Shown piece after piece: positions 28,708-37,350 of a stretch of 64,000 nt of DNA. Position 1 is the stretch's first letter, and every line of letters begins with the position of its first letter. Source of the DNA: Devosia neptuniae (GTDB lineage: Bacteria > Pseudomonadota > Alphaproteobacteria > Rhizobiales > Devosiaceae); NCBI RefSeq assembly GCF_025452235.1, contig NZ_CP104965.1, forward strand, positions 2,352,501 through 2,416,500. Direction: 5' to 3'. The translations under genes and the position numbers were made by a program. Under the pieces are notes generated by a model, which had not been told where the DNA came from, did not search any database, and was given only the letters and a program-made list of their open reading frames with translations.

Positions 28708-29181
28708 TTAGGCGGCCTGTCGGTTCGCTTCGATCTGCTGCGGTTCCACCGGCGTCCGCGCGGCCGTGCCGATCTCGATGCGCCGTGGCTTCATCGCCTC
28801 TGGAAGTTCGCGCCTGAGGTTGATCGTCAACAGGCCATTGCTAAGGTTCGCGTCGGCGACCTTGACGTGATCAGCCAGCTCGAACCGCCGCTCGAACGTC
28901 CGGTTGGAAATGCCGCGATGCAGATATTGCGCATTGTCTTCACCGGCCTTTTGGCCGCTCACCACAAGCAGGTTGGGCTCGTGGGTGATGGTCAGGTCCG
29001 CCTGCGAGAAGCCGGCTACCGCCATGGTGATCTGATAGTCGTCCTCGCCCGTCTTGACGATATCGTAGGGCGGCCAGCTATCGATCGCCTGCACACGACT
29101 GGCGTTTTCCAGCAGGTTGAACATTCGGTCAAAACCGATGCTCGACCGGTACAGGGGTGCGAAATCTAGACTAGTCCTCAT
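28708..29181 (-). CDS. Hsp20 small heat-shock protein (IbpA-like, class A)
   Basis: Small heat-shock protein of 157 residues. The N-terminus MRTSLDFAPLYRSSIGFDRM is the IbpA/HspA class-A signature. The alpha-crystallin domain shows YQITMAVAGFSQADL, GISNRTFERRFELADHV and NGLLTINLRRELPE. Of two nearby ATG codons, 29181 is preferred because GGAGGA is seven bases upstream; for 29187 it would be too close. An RpoH-like promoter lies 90 bases upstream. Confidence 0.93.
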   Translation of the reverse strand: MRTSLDFAPLYRSSIGFDRMFNLLENASRVQAIDSWPPYDIVKTGEDDYQITMAVAGFSQADLTITHEPNLLVVSGQKAGEDNAQYLHRGISNRTFERRFELADHVKVADANLSNGLLTINLRRELPEAMKPRRIEIGTAARTPVEPQQIEANRQAA

Positions 29182-29270
29182 AGCCATATCCTCCTTGAGC
29201 AACATGGATACGAGAGGCGCCCAAGAGGAACGCCTCCCAGACCTGCCGGGCCAAAGCCCCGGCAACACTT

Positions 29271-29299
29271 GATTTTGGAACGGCAAAGCGGTTTTCAAG
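29271..29299 (-). promoter_or_regulatory. RpoH-like promoter of the hsp20 genes
   Basis: CTTGAA, a 15-base spacer and CCAAAATC on the minus strand. Spacer length and content (CCGCTTTGCCG) closely match the groES promoter at 27625-27653, which supports a shared heat-shock sigma factor. No CIRCE accompanies this one. Confidence 0.6.
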
Positions 29300-29397
29300 A
29301 ACCCAACGCGAAAATTTATGATGCCATGCTAATTGACCGTCGTCACCCGCACCGGACCACTGCGATCAGCACGTCCGCCCATTCGCCGCCAATAGCA

Positions 29398-29973
29398 TTA
29401 CGTGAGATCGTGCAGTGCTTTGCCGTTGGGCGGGCCGATCTCGAAATTCGAGAATTTCACGTCCAGCCCTTGGCGTTCCGGTGTGCAGAGCATGGGCCCG
29501 ACGCGATAGGTGGATGCCTTGGGAAACGGACAAAGTCGCAGCAAGGGCCAGCGTATGCCGTCTGTGGAGGATTGCAGGCGCAGCACGCCGGCTTGCACGG
29601 TGACGCGCAGATAGAAATCCGAAGGGTCGGATGCATAGATCGATGTTGACCAGTCCGATCGGTCGACGGTCAGCACGCTACCGATGCACGCGGCGCCGTC
29701 CGACAGTTCGATGCCGGCTTTTATCCAGTTTTTCTCATCGATGCGGACCATTATTCCGGCCTGATCGTAGAGTGCCTCGTAGCGGGCCTGAACTCTCAGG
29801 GACGCGGTGAAGTCGCCCGCCCAGGCATGGCCGAAAAAGTGGCCGCTATCGCGGGTGAACCCGTAATAGGTGTCCCGCCAGAAGTCCGTTTTCTCGTCGG
29901 AGCGCACCGTTAGCGCCCCGTCATCCAGGGACCATTGGCGAGGCTCGTTGTGCCAACTGCAGGATTCAAACAT
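29398..29973 (-). CDS. DUF1349 (concanavalin-like) protein
   Basis: Cytoplasmic protein of 191 residues of the DUF1349 family, a jelly-roll lectin-like fold related to the yeast YKL069-neighbour 'regulation of enolase' protein. Characteristic pieces are DFWRDTYYGFTRDSGHFF, YDQAGIMVRIDEKNWIKAG and VGPMLCTPERQGLDVKFSNF. The start at 29973 follows GGAG by several bases. Its substrate or binding partner is unknown, and nothing in the context suggests one. Confidence 0.8.
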   Translation of the reverse strand: MFESCSWHNEPRQWSLDDGALTVRSDEKTDFWRDTYYGFTRDSGHFFGHAWAGDFTASLRVQARYEALYDQAGIMVRIDEKNWIKAGIELSDGAACIGSVLTVDRSDWSTSIYASDPSDFYLRVTVQAGVLRLQSSTDGIRWPLLRLCPFPKASTYRVGPMLCTPERQGLDVKFSNFEIGPPNGKALHDLT

Positions 29974-30055
29974 GACGGCTCCTTGAGAAATCGAGTAGCC
30001 GACACACACGGCTGGTGGGCTGGCGGCGCGCTTGCCGCTGCCATATGCGATCCGC

Positions 30056-30352
30056 TCAACCGCGGAATTTCAGGTGCAGCATTGGATGATGCTCGTAGTG
30101 CCCGGCGCCGTGCTGGATGATCGGGTCTTGGGATGTCAGGTCCTCGATATTTTCATCATCCGCGATCTGGTAAAGCGAGACGCCATATCCACCTGCCGGG
30201 TCCATGACGGGACCATGGGCGACGATTTTGCCTTGCGCCAACAGCTCATCGAGAAAGGCGCCATGCTGCTGCATCCAGCCGGCCTCGTCGGCCGACATGG
30301 TTGCGAGAAAGTCTGCACGTGGCGGGATGAACTTGCAAAGGTATGATTTCAT
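30056..30352 (-). CDS. YciI-family protein
   Basis: A protein of 98 residues with a YCII fold. SADEAGWMQQHGAFLDELLA and GKIVAHGPVMDPAGGYGV contain the conserved His and Asp of the family. It differs from the DGPF-type YciI at 13748. ATG 30352 is the only reasonable start. No function can be assigned. Confidence 0.8.
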   Translation of the reverse strand: MKSYLCKFIPPRADFLATMSADEAGWMQQHGAFLDELLAQGKIVAHGPVMDPAGGYGVSLYQIADDENIEDLTSQDPIIQHGAGHYEHHPMLHLKFRG

Positions 30353-30442
30353 GGTCGATCTCCATTCTGGTTGGTTCGCACTGCGTTCGGGAACATGACC
30401 TAAAATCCGCCGATCCACATTGGCGTGGATCGGCTGGAATGC

Positions 30443-31093
30443 TCAGCCTTGCGGCGGCAACACTGCGGCCCGGCCAAGTTCTGTCAGCCCGTAAATACCT
30501 CTGCTCTCCCGTACGAACCAGCCATAGACATTGTCTCGCAAAATTGCCGGCGCTCTGGTGACCAGCACCTTGAGCTGCTTTGGGCTTTGTGGGCCGGCCA
30601 GCAACGCCGCGGCGCAAGCTATGCAATCTTGCCGATAGGCCGTCATGATCGGCTTGCCGCGCCCCCCGCCAACCTGTGGGTCACCCACCCTGCGCTTGTG
30701 TTCATCAAGCAGCCGGGACCGTCTTTTCGCGTCACGGCGCGGCGCAGCTGCAAATGGGGCAACGATGACCGCCACATCTCCGGCGTCTGAGACTGAAATT
30801 ACCCCAAAGCCAAGCCGTCGACACAGATTTCGGAAACGGGCATCGTGCTCTCGCCCCCTTCCGGTCTTGGATGCTCTTGCCGCGAGCCAGACTTCATCAC
30901 AGAACGAGGCCCGCTTCACGCCTTGCATGACCAATTCGAGATTGAAGGCGAGCTTCATTTCGCAAACGACGATGACAGGCGGATCGCCGTCTTTAACGCC
31001 AACCAGATCGCAATCGTTGACCTCGCCTTTGACGGAATAGCCGGCGCCTTCCATGAAGGTCTTCAAAGGGAGGTAAAGGTCCGTCTCCGCCAT
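30443..31093 (-). CDS. DUF2161 putative PD-(D/E)XK nuclease-fold protein
   Basis: A protein of 216 residues. The N-terminal part carries a nuclease-fold core with CDLVGVKDG and, one strand later, VCEMKLAF (D...ExK). The C-terminal part contains CIACAAALLAGPQSPKQL and VYGWFVRESRGIYGLT, which looks like a winged helix. The family occurs widely in Hyphomicrobiales and Rhodobacterales with unknown role. It is not obviously part of a defence or mobile unit here. Confidence 0.75.
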   Translation of the reverse strand: MAETDLYLPLKTFMEGAGYSVKGEVNDCDLVGVKDGDPPVIVVCEMKLAFNLELVMQGVKRASFCDEVWLAARASKTGRGREHDARFRNLCRRLGFGVISVSDAGDVAVIVAPFAAAPRRDAKRRSRLLDEHKRRVGDPQVGGGRGKPIMTAYRQDCIACAAALLAGPQSPKQLKVLVTRAPAILRDNVYGWFVRESRGIYGLTELGRAAVLPPQG

Positions 31094-31254
31094 TTGGTCC
31101 GTTTCAGATCGAGATGCACACGGGCTCGATATACCTGAGTCTGCCCGCCGATGCCGCGCTGTCAGGAAGGGGCCAGGCTCGGCCACTGCAATACCAGGAA
31201 CCACAGGCGATATTCAGGTGCGGATGTCGATGACGCTCTCGCTGTCCGGCGCCA

Positions 31255-31449
31255 TTAAATCCGCTTCCAAGCGACTTCACCGTTGAATACGCCGGCGCGT
31301 TCGGCCACGCGCGTGGTCGTTAGGCGATGGATGCCTTCCCGCCGTAAAACCTGAATGGTCGCTTCGAAAATCGCCTCGAGCGTCGTTGCAGATCGTGCCT
31401 GGCGCGGCTTTTTGCGGGCGCTGAGATGTTGAGGCGGTGTCGCGTCCAT
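31255..31449 (-). pseudogene. truncated TetR-type regulator (N-terminal fragment)
   Basis: The fragment reads KKPRQARSATTLEAIFEAT, IQVLRREGIHRLTTTRVAE and RAGVFNGEVAWKRI and then stops. This is a normal TetR start through the first two helices and into the turn (usually RAGVSVGTLYQYF), after which the protein is lost. Only 65 residues remain and there is no ligand-binding domain. It lies divergently before a frameshifted SDR, which was probably its target. Confidence 0.7.
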
Positions 31450-31521
31450 ATGCGAATCCAAAAAACGAATGATCCTTCATATATTGATCGCATCATTTCG
31501 GCCGACAGATAAGGAAGTTCC

Positions 31522-32252
31522 ATGACGGATATGAAGAAGGTCGCGCTTGTGACCGGCGCCAACAAAGGCATCGGTTTCGAAATTGCCCGGCAATTGGCCG
31601 AGGCCGGCATTGCGGTGATCATGGGGCGCGAAACCTGCAGCGCGGCCAGGATGCCGCCAGCGATCTGGCAAAGACCGGGCTGGACGTCGAGGCGATCGAA
31701 ATCGACCTCACAGACGAGGCGAGCATAGCTTCGGCGGCTGAAAAGATTGCCGCCAAATATGGCCCGCTCGACATTCTCATCAACAATGCCGGGATCGTCG
31801 ATCCCGAAGATGGTCCGCCTTCCGTTAGCTCGACGGCCGCGACGCGCCGGCTTATGGAAACCAATTTCCTGGGCACCCTTGCCGTTACGCAGGCCATGCT
31901 GCCCTTGCTGCGCCGCTCGAGCGCCGGTCGCATCGTCAACCTTTCAACGACGCTGGGTTCGCTGGCAATCAATGGCGATCCGAACTCGCCTTATTACGAG
32001 GCCCGGCTGATCGGATACAATGCGTCCAAGGCCGCGCTCAACATGCTGACAGTCCAGTTGGCGGCGGAACTGAGGGACACCTCCATTGTCGTGAACTCGG
32101 TTGCCCCAGGCTATGTCAAGACCGACCTGACAGGCGGCAACGGCTTCATGACACCTGCCGAAGGTGCACGCCTGCCGGTCGAATATGCCTTGCTCGGCCC
32201 CGATGCCATTTCCGGCAGCTTTGTCGAGCCACAGGGCAACGTCCCCTGGTAG
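31522..32252 (+). pseudogene. SDR-family oxidoreductase with a frameshift
   Basis: The N-terminal frame reads KKVALVTGANKGIGFEIARQ and AGIAVIMG, then goes out of phase near 31626. In the next frame the protein resumes with ARNLQRGQDAASDLAKTG, IEIDLTDEASI, LDILINNAGIVDP, YNASKAALNMLTVQ and APGYVKTDL to the stop at 32252. Restoring one G in the GGGG at 31623-31626 rebuilds a 243-residue SDR with TGxxxGIG, NNAG and YNASK intact. Either the gene is newly inactive or one base is missing from the sequence. Confidence 0.8.
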
Positions 32253-32476
32253 GGCCTCACCAGAATTGCGGGCAGGAGTGGCATCTGCCCGCAAGGTCCG
32301 CTTTGCAGCGAGCCTGTCTTAAATCCCGATGACCGAATTAGGGTCAATAGCGACCAGGCAGAAACGCGCCCCTTATCGGACATTCAGCGCTTCCGCCGTG
32401 ACCCTCAGAAGCTGCCGTTGCTGTCCTATATGTGAGTGGGGCAACGTAAATCGGTGGGTACGCATAGGCGATCATT

Positions 32477-33220
32477 TCAAGCGCGGCTAAACGTCTCCAA
32501 CAGGGATACGAAGCTGTGCCGTTCACCCTGCCCTTCGGTCAGCTTCACGCGGCCTTCGATGTCGCCAAGGTGGGTATCCATCAGGCCCTGCGCCTTTTTC
32601 AGGTCTTTTTCCCGCAGGGCCGCGACGATCGCCCGGTGGTGCTCCGCCCCGCAATCGTCGACGCGCTCGTCTTCGTAAAGCGCCATGACCAGGGAGAGCC
32701 GGGCGACCAGTTTGGCCAGCATCTCGGACAGCACCGCGTTGCCGGCGATCCGCGACAGTTCGACGTGGAACTGACCGACTGACGCGGACTTGGGCGCGTT
32801 GTGATCGGCATGGTAGACGCGCAACTCCTCCTCGGTGAGGGCTTCCAGCCGGTCGAGATCGGCTGGTGTGATGCGCTGCAGCACCAGTTCAAGCGTCGTC
32901 CGCTCCAAGGCCCGTCGCGCTTCGAAGAGCTGTTTGGCCTCCTCAACCGAAGGCTCGGCCACGAAGGTGCCGCGGTTGCGTTTGCGTTCGAGCAGGCGAT
33001 CCCGCTGCAGCACACCCAGGGCGCCCCGGACTACGGTGCGGCTGACGCCGAAATGCTCGGCTATGGCCTCCTCGATGATTTTGCTACCGGGCTTGAGCGC
33101 GCCTTCGCCAATGGCGGTGGCGAGTGTCGCGCAGATGCGGTCCGTCACATCCTCGGCTTCTTCGATATCGCTGAGCGGCTCCGCCATTGGCGCGGTCTTT
33201 TTCCGTGTCGGCTTACGCAT
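32477..33220 (-). CDS. GntR-family (FCD) transcriptional regulator
   Basis: FadR-type regulator of 247 residues. The winged helix covers about residues 20-85 (AIAEHFGVSRTVVRGALGVL, RKRNRGTFVAEP) and the C-terminal FCD helical ligand domain covers the rest, with FHVELSRIAGN and EHHRAIVAALRE supplying metal-binding histidines. ATG 33220 is used because GGAG lies about six bases upstream. It is divergent from the ABC operon at 33499, which it probably represses. Confidence 0.9.
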   Translation of the reverse strand: MRKPTRKKTAPMAEPLSDIEEAEDVTDRICATLATAIGEGALKPGSKIIEEAIAEHFGVSRTVVRGALGVLQRDRLLERKRNRGTFVAEPSVEEAKQLFEARRALERTTLELVLQRITPADLDRLEALTEEELRVYHADHNAPKSASVGQFHVELSRIAGNAVLSEMLAKLVARLSLVMALYEDERVDDCGAEHHRAIVAALREKDLKKAQGLMDTHLGDIEGRVKLTEGQGERHSFVSLLETFSRA

Positions 33221-33302
33221 GGTCACTCCGAATCTCTGCCCAACAATAGCGCAGCTGACGAAATTTTGTGCATCATTTTTTGCGCGACAACATGCGAACT
33301 GT

Positions 33303-33324
33303 TATGCGTACAAACTTTCGCATA
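33303..33324. promoter_or_regulatory. probable GntR operator
   Basis: The inverted repeat TATGCG-N10-CGCATA, with TACAAAC inside, lies in an unusually AT-rich 280-base gap between the GntR gene and the ABC operon. GntR/FCD proteins bind short palindromes in such divergent regions. No experiment or comparison supports it yet. Confidence 0.4.
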
Positions 33325-33498
33325 TTCATTATAACTAAATTTCATTATTCATATCAATGAATTGCAAGAAAGATGACTGGCGAATTGCGATGTGGCACGG
33401 CGCTTGCAATGGGGTTGGCAACACCACTGCTAGCACCCCTGATACCCATTGCAAGTCTCATGCCGTTTTGACGGACAGGACGAACCGGGAGAGACCAA

Positions 33499-34599
33499 AT
33501 GAGTGGCCTCATTGCCAATACCCTGTCCGTTCAGGGGCTGACCCATAGTTATGGTGGCGCTGCCGCCGTTGACGAGGTGTCCTTCACGGTGCCCGCTGGA
33601 GAGATCGCCGCATTGCTCGGCCCGAGCGGCTGCGGCAAGTCCACCGTGCTGCGCGCCATCGCAGGGCTGGTTAGCCCGCGCAGTGGCAGCATCATGCTGG
33701 GGGATGCGGATCTGGGGCATTTGCCGGCGCGCGAACGCGGTATCGGCATGGTGTTCCAGAATTATGCGCTGTTCCCGCATCTGACGGTGGCCGAGAATAT
33801 CGCCTATCCCCTGGCCTGCCAGCATGTGGGCCGGACGGAGCGCCGCGAGCGCGTGACCGAAATGCTCGAACTGGTGCGACTGGCCGATTATGCCAAGCGC
33901 CTGCCGCGTGAACTCTCGGGGGGCCAGCAACAGCGCGTCGCCGTCGCCCGCGCTTTGGCGCCCAGCCCATCCCTGCTGCTGCTCGATGAACCCTTTGGCG
34001 CGCTTGATCGGGCACTGCGTTTTGACCTGCAGGTCGAAATGCTGCGCCTGCAAAAGACATTGGGCATTACCACGCTGATCGTTACCCACGATCAGGAAGA
34101 GGCGCAGAGTCTGGCCAGTTCGCTCGTGCTGATGAACAAGGGCCGCATCGAGCAGATCGATACGCCCATGGCGGTCTATGACCGGCCGCAGACCCTGTTC
34201 GTCAATCGCTTCATCGGCCAGGCCAACCAGTTCGAAGCCATCGTTGAAACACTAGAGACGAATGCGACAATTCTTCGCCTCCGCTCGGGCGAGGCTCTGT
34301 CGCTGCCCCGCCGGTTGGATTTCGTCACCGGCGCTGCCGTCGTCGCCACCTGCCGGCCCGAACATGTGTCGTTGGTCGATGCGCCCGCCGCCAATGCGCT
34401 GGCTGCGACGGTCGGCGTTTCCGTGCCGCTGGGCCCCAGCCTGGTGCACGACCTCATTCTTGCCAATGGCGGCGAGCTGCGCGCCAGCCAGGCACGCGGC
34501 CCGGAAACTCTTGTCCCGGCCGCCGGCTCCACCGTCTTTGCCAGCATCGACACCGCTCGATGCCACGTCTTTCCGGCCCCCGGAACGCCTTCTGCCTGA
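33499..34599 (+). CDS. spermidine/iron-type ABC transporter ATP-binding protein
   Basis: PotA/FbpC-class ATPase of 366 residues. It has Walker A GPSGCGKST, Q-loop FQNYALFPHL, signature LSGGQQQR, Walker B LLLLDEPFGALD and H-loop VTHDQEEA. A C-terminal TOBE domain follows (VATCRPEHVSLVD). It is the first gene of a six-gene operon with GGGAGAG before the start. It energises import by the two permeases downstream. Confidence 0.92.
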   Translation: MSGLIANTLSVQGLTHSYGGAAAVDEVSFTVPAGEIAALLGPSGCGKSTVLRAIAGLVSPRSGSIMLGDADLGHLPARERGIGMVFQNYALFPHLTVAENIAYPLACQHVGRTERRERVTEMLELVRLADYAKRLPRELSGGQQQRVAVARALAPSPSLLLLDEPFGALDRALRFDLQVEMLRLQKTLGITTLIVTHDQEEAQSLASSLVLMNKGRIEQIDTPMAVYDRPQTLFVNRFIGQANQFEAIVETLETNATILRLRSGEALSLPRRLDFVTGAAVVATCRPEHVSLVDAPAANALAATVGVSVPLGPSLVHDLILANGGELRASQARGPETLVPAAGSTVFASIDTARCHVFPAPGTPSA

Positions 34600-34626
34600 T
34601 CCTGCCTCGAACCCATGGTGCATGAC

Positions 34627-35667
34627 ATGACTGCAATGAAATTGACCCGCCGCCAGTTCGGATTTCTCGCCGCCGGTGCGGCAGCTGCCGGCCTGCTGCC
34701 CATTCCCACCCGCGCTGCCAATGGCAGCATGGTTGCCGCGACCTTCCCCGGCAATTGGGAGGACGCCTATCGCCGCGTACTAACCCCGCTGGTCTTGGAA
34801 GCCGGGTTCGACCTCACTATCGCTCCGGCCCTGGCGCAGGACCAGTTGGCCAAGATCATGGCCAGCCCCGGCAGCCCCGCCTATGACACACTGCTGATGT
34901 CGCCGGGCCAGATGGCCATCGCCCTTGAAAACGACCTGATCCAGAAAATCGACACCAGCCGCCTTGCCAATTGGAGCAAGCTCGATCCGACCTTCCAGGG
35001 CGAATATGGTCCCACCGTCACCGTCGAAGTCAACGGCATAGCCTATAACCCCGATTTGGTGCCGGCACCGAAGGGCTATGCCGACCTGTTCGAAAACCCG
35101 GCCTTTGCCGGCAAGGTCTCCTGGACCGGCTTTGGCTCCAACACCGCTGTCATGGCCTATACCCAGCTTGCGACGATCTATGGCAGCGGCCCCGATGACA
35201 TGGACGCGGTGTTCAAGCTGTTTGCCGATCACCCGGAGAACCTGGCCGGCGTTGTCGACAGCACCAATAGCCAGATGTCGCTCTATCAGCAGGGCGAAAT
35301 CGCGGTGTTCATGTGCAGCACCGGCAATGTCGCCAAACTCAAAAGCCTGGGGCTCAACGCCGAATTCGTGCATCCCGAGACGGGATCGCCTGCGGCGCCG
35401 GTCAATATCCACCTGACCAAGGGCTCGGCTAATCTCGATGCCGCCTACGCCTATATGGATGCTGCCATCTCCAAGGCCGCGCAGGAACAATTGACCCTGC
35501 CACCCACCGAAATGTTCCCCACCAATATGGACGTCGCCCTGACGCCGGGCATTGAGGCCTTTGTGACGCGGGATACCATCCCCTCGCTGGTCTATCCCGA
35601 TTGGGCGATGATCAACAAGAACCGAGCCGACTGGATCCGCGCCTTCGACGCCCTGGTTGCAGGCTAG
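34627..35667 (+). CDS. spermidine/iron-type ABC substrate-binding protein (Tat signal)
   Basis: Extracytoplasmic binding protein of the PotD/FbpA class, 346 residues. The N-terminus MKLTRRQFGFLAAGAAAAG has a twin-arginine motif, suggesting export through Tat in folded form. The mature chain begins NGSMVAATFPGNWED and contains ITVEVNGIAYNPD-like PotD wording (VTVEVNGIAYNPD). ATG 34627 or 34636 are both possible starts. Family precedent suggests a polyamine, opine-like amine or small organic acid as ligand. Confidence 0.85.
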   Translation: MTAMKLTRRQFGFLAAGAAAAGLLPIPTRAANGSMVAATFPGNWEDAYRRVLTPLVLEAGFDLTIAPALAQDQLAKIMASPGSPAYDTLLMSPGQMAIALENDLIQKIDTSRLANWSKLDPTFQGEYGPTVTVEVNGIAYNPDLVPAPKGYADLFENPAFAGKVSWTGFGSNTAVMAYTQLATIYGSGPDDMDAVFKLFADHPENLAGVVDSTNSQMSLYQQGEIAVFMCSTGNVAKLKSLGLNAEFVHPETGSPAAPVNIHLTKGSANLDAAYAYMDAAISKAAQEQLTLPPTEMFPTNMDVALTPGIEAFVTRDTIPSLVYPDWAMINKNRADWIRAFDALVAG

Positions 35668-35671
35668 TCCG

Positions 35672-36499
35672 ATGCGAGCGAGCGGCTTTCCATTCCTCGT
35701 GCCCATGCTGGCATTGTCGGTGGCGTTCTTCGCACTGCCGCTCGCTCTGCTCGTCGCCTATAGCTTTGCCGGCGAGACCGGACCGTCGCTGGAGAACTAT
35801 GCCAAGTTCCTCGGCGACCCCTTCAACTTCCGCGTCCTGCTCAATACGGCCCGTCTCGGTTTGGAGACGGTGCTGGGCACCACCTTGCTGGGCATCCCGA
35901 TTGCCCTGCTGTTCTGGCATAGCGGCCCGCGCATGCGACAAGCCATCGTCTTCCTGACCCTGATCCCCATGCTGACCAGCAATGTGGTGCGCACCTTCGC
36001 CTGGATCGTCATTCTCGGGCGGCAGGGGCCGATCAGCGAGAGCCTGATGTCGCTCGGGCTGACTGGTGGCCCGATTAGCCTAATGTTCACCGAGCTGGGC
36101 CTCGTGCTGGCCATGACGCAGATCGATCTGCCGCTGATCATCCTGCCGCTGGTCGCCATCCTCTCCCGCCTGCCGCGCAATCTGACCGAGGCCGCGGAAG
36201 TATCGGGCGCCGGTCCATGGCGGGTTTTCGTCACCGTGCTCCTGCCGCTCATGCTGCCGGCGCTGCTGGCCGGCTGGATCCTGGTTTATGCCAGCACCAG
36301 CGCCTCTTTCGTCACCCAGGCGGTGATCGGGGGCGCCCGCAATGTCTATGTGCCGCAACTGATCTATCGCGAGGTCGGCACGCTGTTCGATTGGCCCCTG
36401 GCCTCAGCCATTGCCGTCGTCCTGCTTTTCACCACCGGCATTCTCCTGCTGGTCCTCAGCATGCTGTCCTGTCACCGGAGGCTTGTCGGTCATGGCTAA
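35672..36499 (+). CDS. ABC transporter permease 1 (PotB-like)
   Basis: Inner-membrane permease of 275 residues with six predicted helices. The cytoplasmic EAA loop reads EAAEVSGAGPWRVFVTVLLP. The ATG at 35672 is four bases after the binding-protein stop. It pairs with the permease at 36492 to form the channel. Confidence 0.9.
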   Translation: MRASGFPFLVPMLALSVAFFALPLALLVAYSFAGETGPSLENYAKFLGDPFNFRVLLNTARLGLETVLGTTLLGIPIALLFWHSGPRMRQAIVFLTLIPMLTSNVVRTFAWIVILGRQGPISESLMSLGLTGGPISLMFTELGLVLAMTQIDLPLIILPLVAILSRLPRNLTEAAEVSGAGPWRVFVTVLLPLMLPALLAGWILVYASTSASFVTQAVIGGARNVYVPQLIYREVGTLFDWPLASAIAVVLLFTTGILLLVLSMLSCHRRLVGHG

Positions 36500-37313
36500 A
36501 CGCCCAACCAATCCGCTGCCCGAGTGGCTCTACAAAATATTCGTGTTCGGCCTCGGCACGCTGTGCCTGATGTTCCTCATCGCGCCGATCGTGCTGGCCC
36601 TGGTCATGTCCTTTACCGGCGGGCAGACGCTGAAATTCCCCCCGGAAGGCTTTTCGCTGCGCTGGTACGAAGCCCTGCTCGATCCAGTCCGCTCCGCCAC
36701 CGAGCATATCGCCGCCTTCAACTCGCTCAAGATCGCGGCGCTGGCCGTGTTCGGCGCGCTGCTGTTCGCGGTGCCCGCCGCCATCGGTGCGAGCCGGGTT
36801 CGTCGCAACACGGCCAATGCGGTCGAGCCGCTACTGCTGTCGCCCCTTGTGTTGCCGAGCCTGGTCTATGGCCTGGCTGCGCTGATCGTCGCCAATCTCA
36901 TCGGCATCCGGCCGTCGCTCTGGCTCACCATAGCGGGCCATATCGTGGTGTTCGGCCCGCTGATGTACCGCTCCGTCGCGGTGGTGGCGCAAGGGCTCGA
37001 TCCGTCGCTCGAAGAGGCGTCGACCCTGATGGGCGCGAGCTGGCTCACCACGCTGCGCCGCGTCACCCTGCCCCTGCTGTTGCCGGGCATTCTGGCCGGG
37101 GCGTTTCTGGTTTTCATCCAGTCGCTCGACAATGTCTCGATCTCGCTCTTCCTCGCCGACCCCTCAACCACCGTGCTGCCGCTGCGCATGTTCGCGCTGA
37201 TCGAGGAAGGGCTCGACGTCCGCGTCGCCGCCATGTCCGGCATTCTCATCACCGTGGTGCTGATCGGCCTGCTCATTGGCCGCCGCGCCCTCGGCAGATC
37301 CCAAACCTCATAG
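36492..37313 (+). CDS. ABC transporter permease 2 (PotC-like)
   Basis: Second membrane subunit, 273 residues with six helices and the EAA loop EEASTLMGASWLTTLRRVTL. Its start overlaps the stop of permease 1 by eight bases, so the two are translationally coupled and made in equal amounts. Confidence 0.9.
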   Translation: MAKRPTNPLPEWLYKIFVFGLGTLCLMFLIAPIVLALVMSFTGGQTLKFPPEGFSLRWYEALLDPVRSATEHIAAFNSLKIAALAVFGALLFAVPAAIGASRVRRNTANAVEPLLLSPLVLPSLVYGLAALIVANLIGIRPSLWLTIAGHIVVFGPLMYRSVAVVAQGLDPSLEEASTLMGASWLTTLRRVTLPLLLPGILAGAFLVFIQSLDNVSISLFLADPSTTVLPLRMFALIEEGLDVRVAAMSGILITVVLIGLLIGRRALGRSQTS

Positions 37314-37350
37314 CCAACGCGCTGCGGCGCCTCCCAACAAGGAACCCAAA

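Noticed and set aside
30443..31093. Possible defence nuclease (DUF2161)
   Set aside because: The nuclease-like core is present, but no methylase, helicase or other defence partner is adjacent, so a defence system is not supported.
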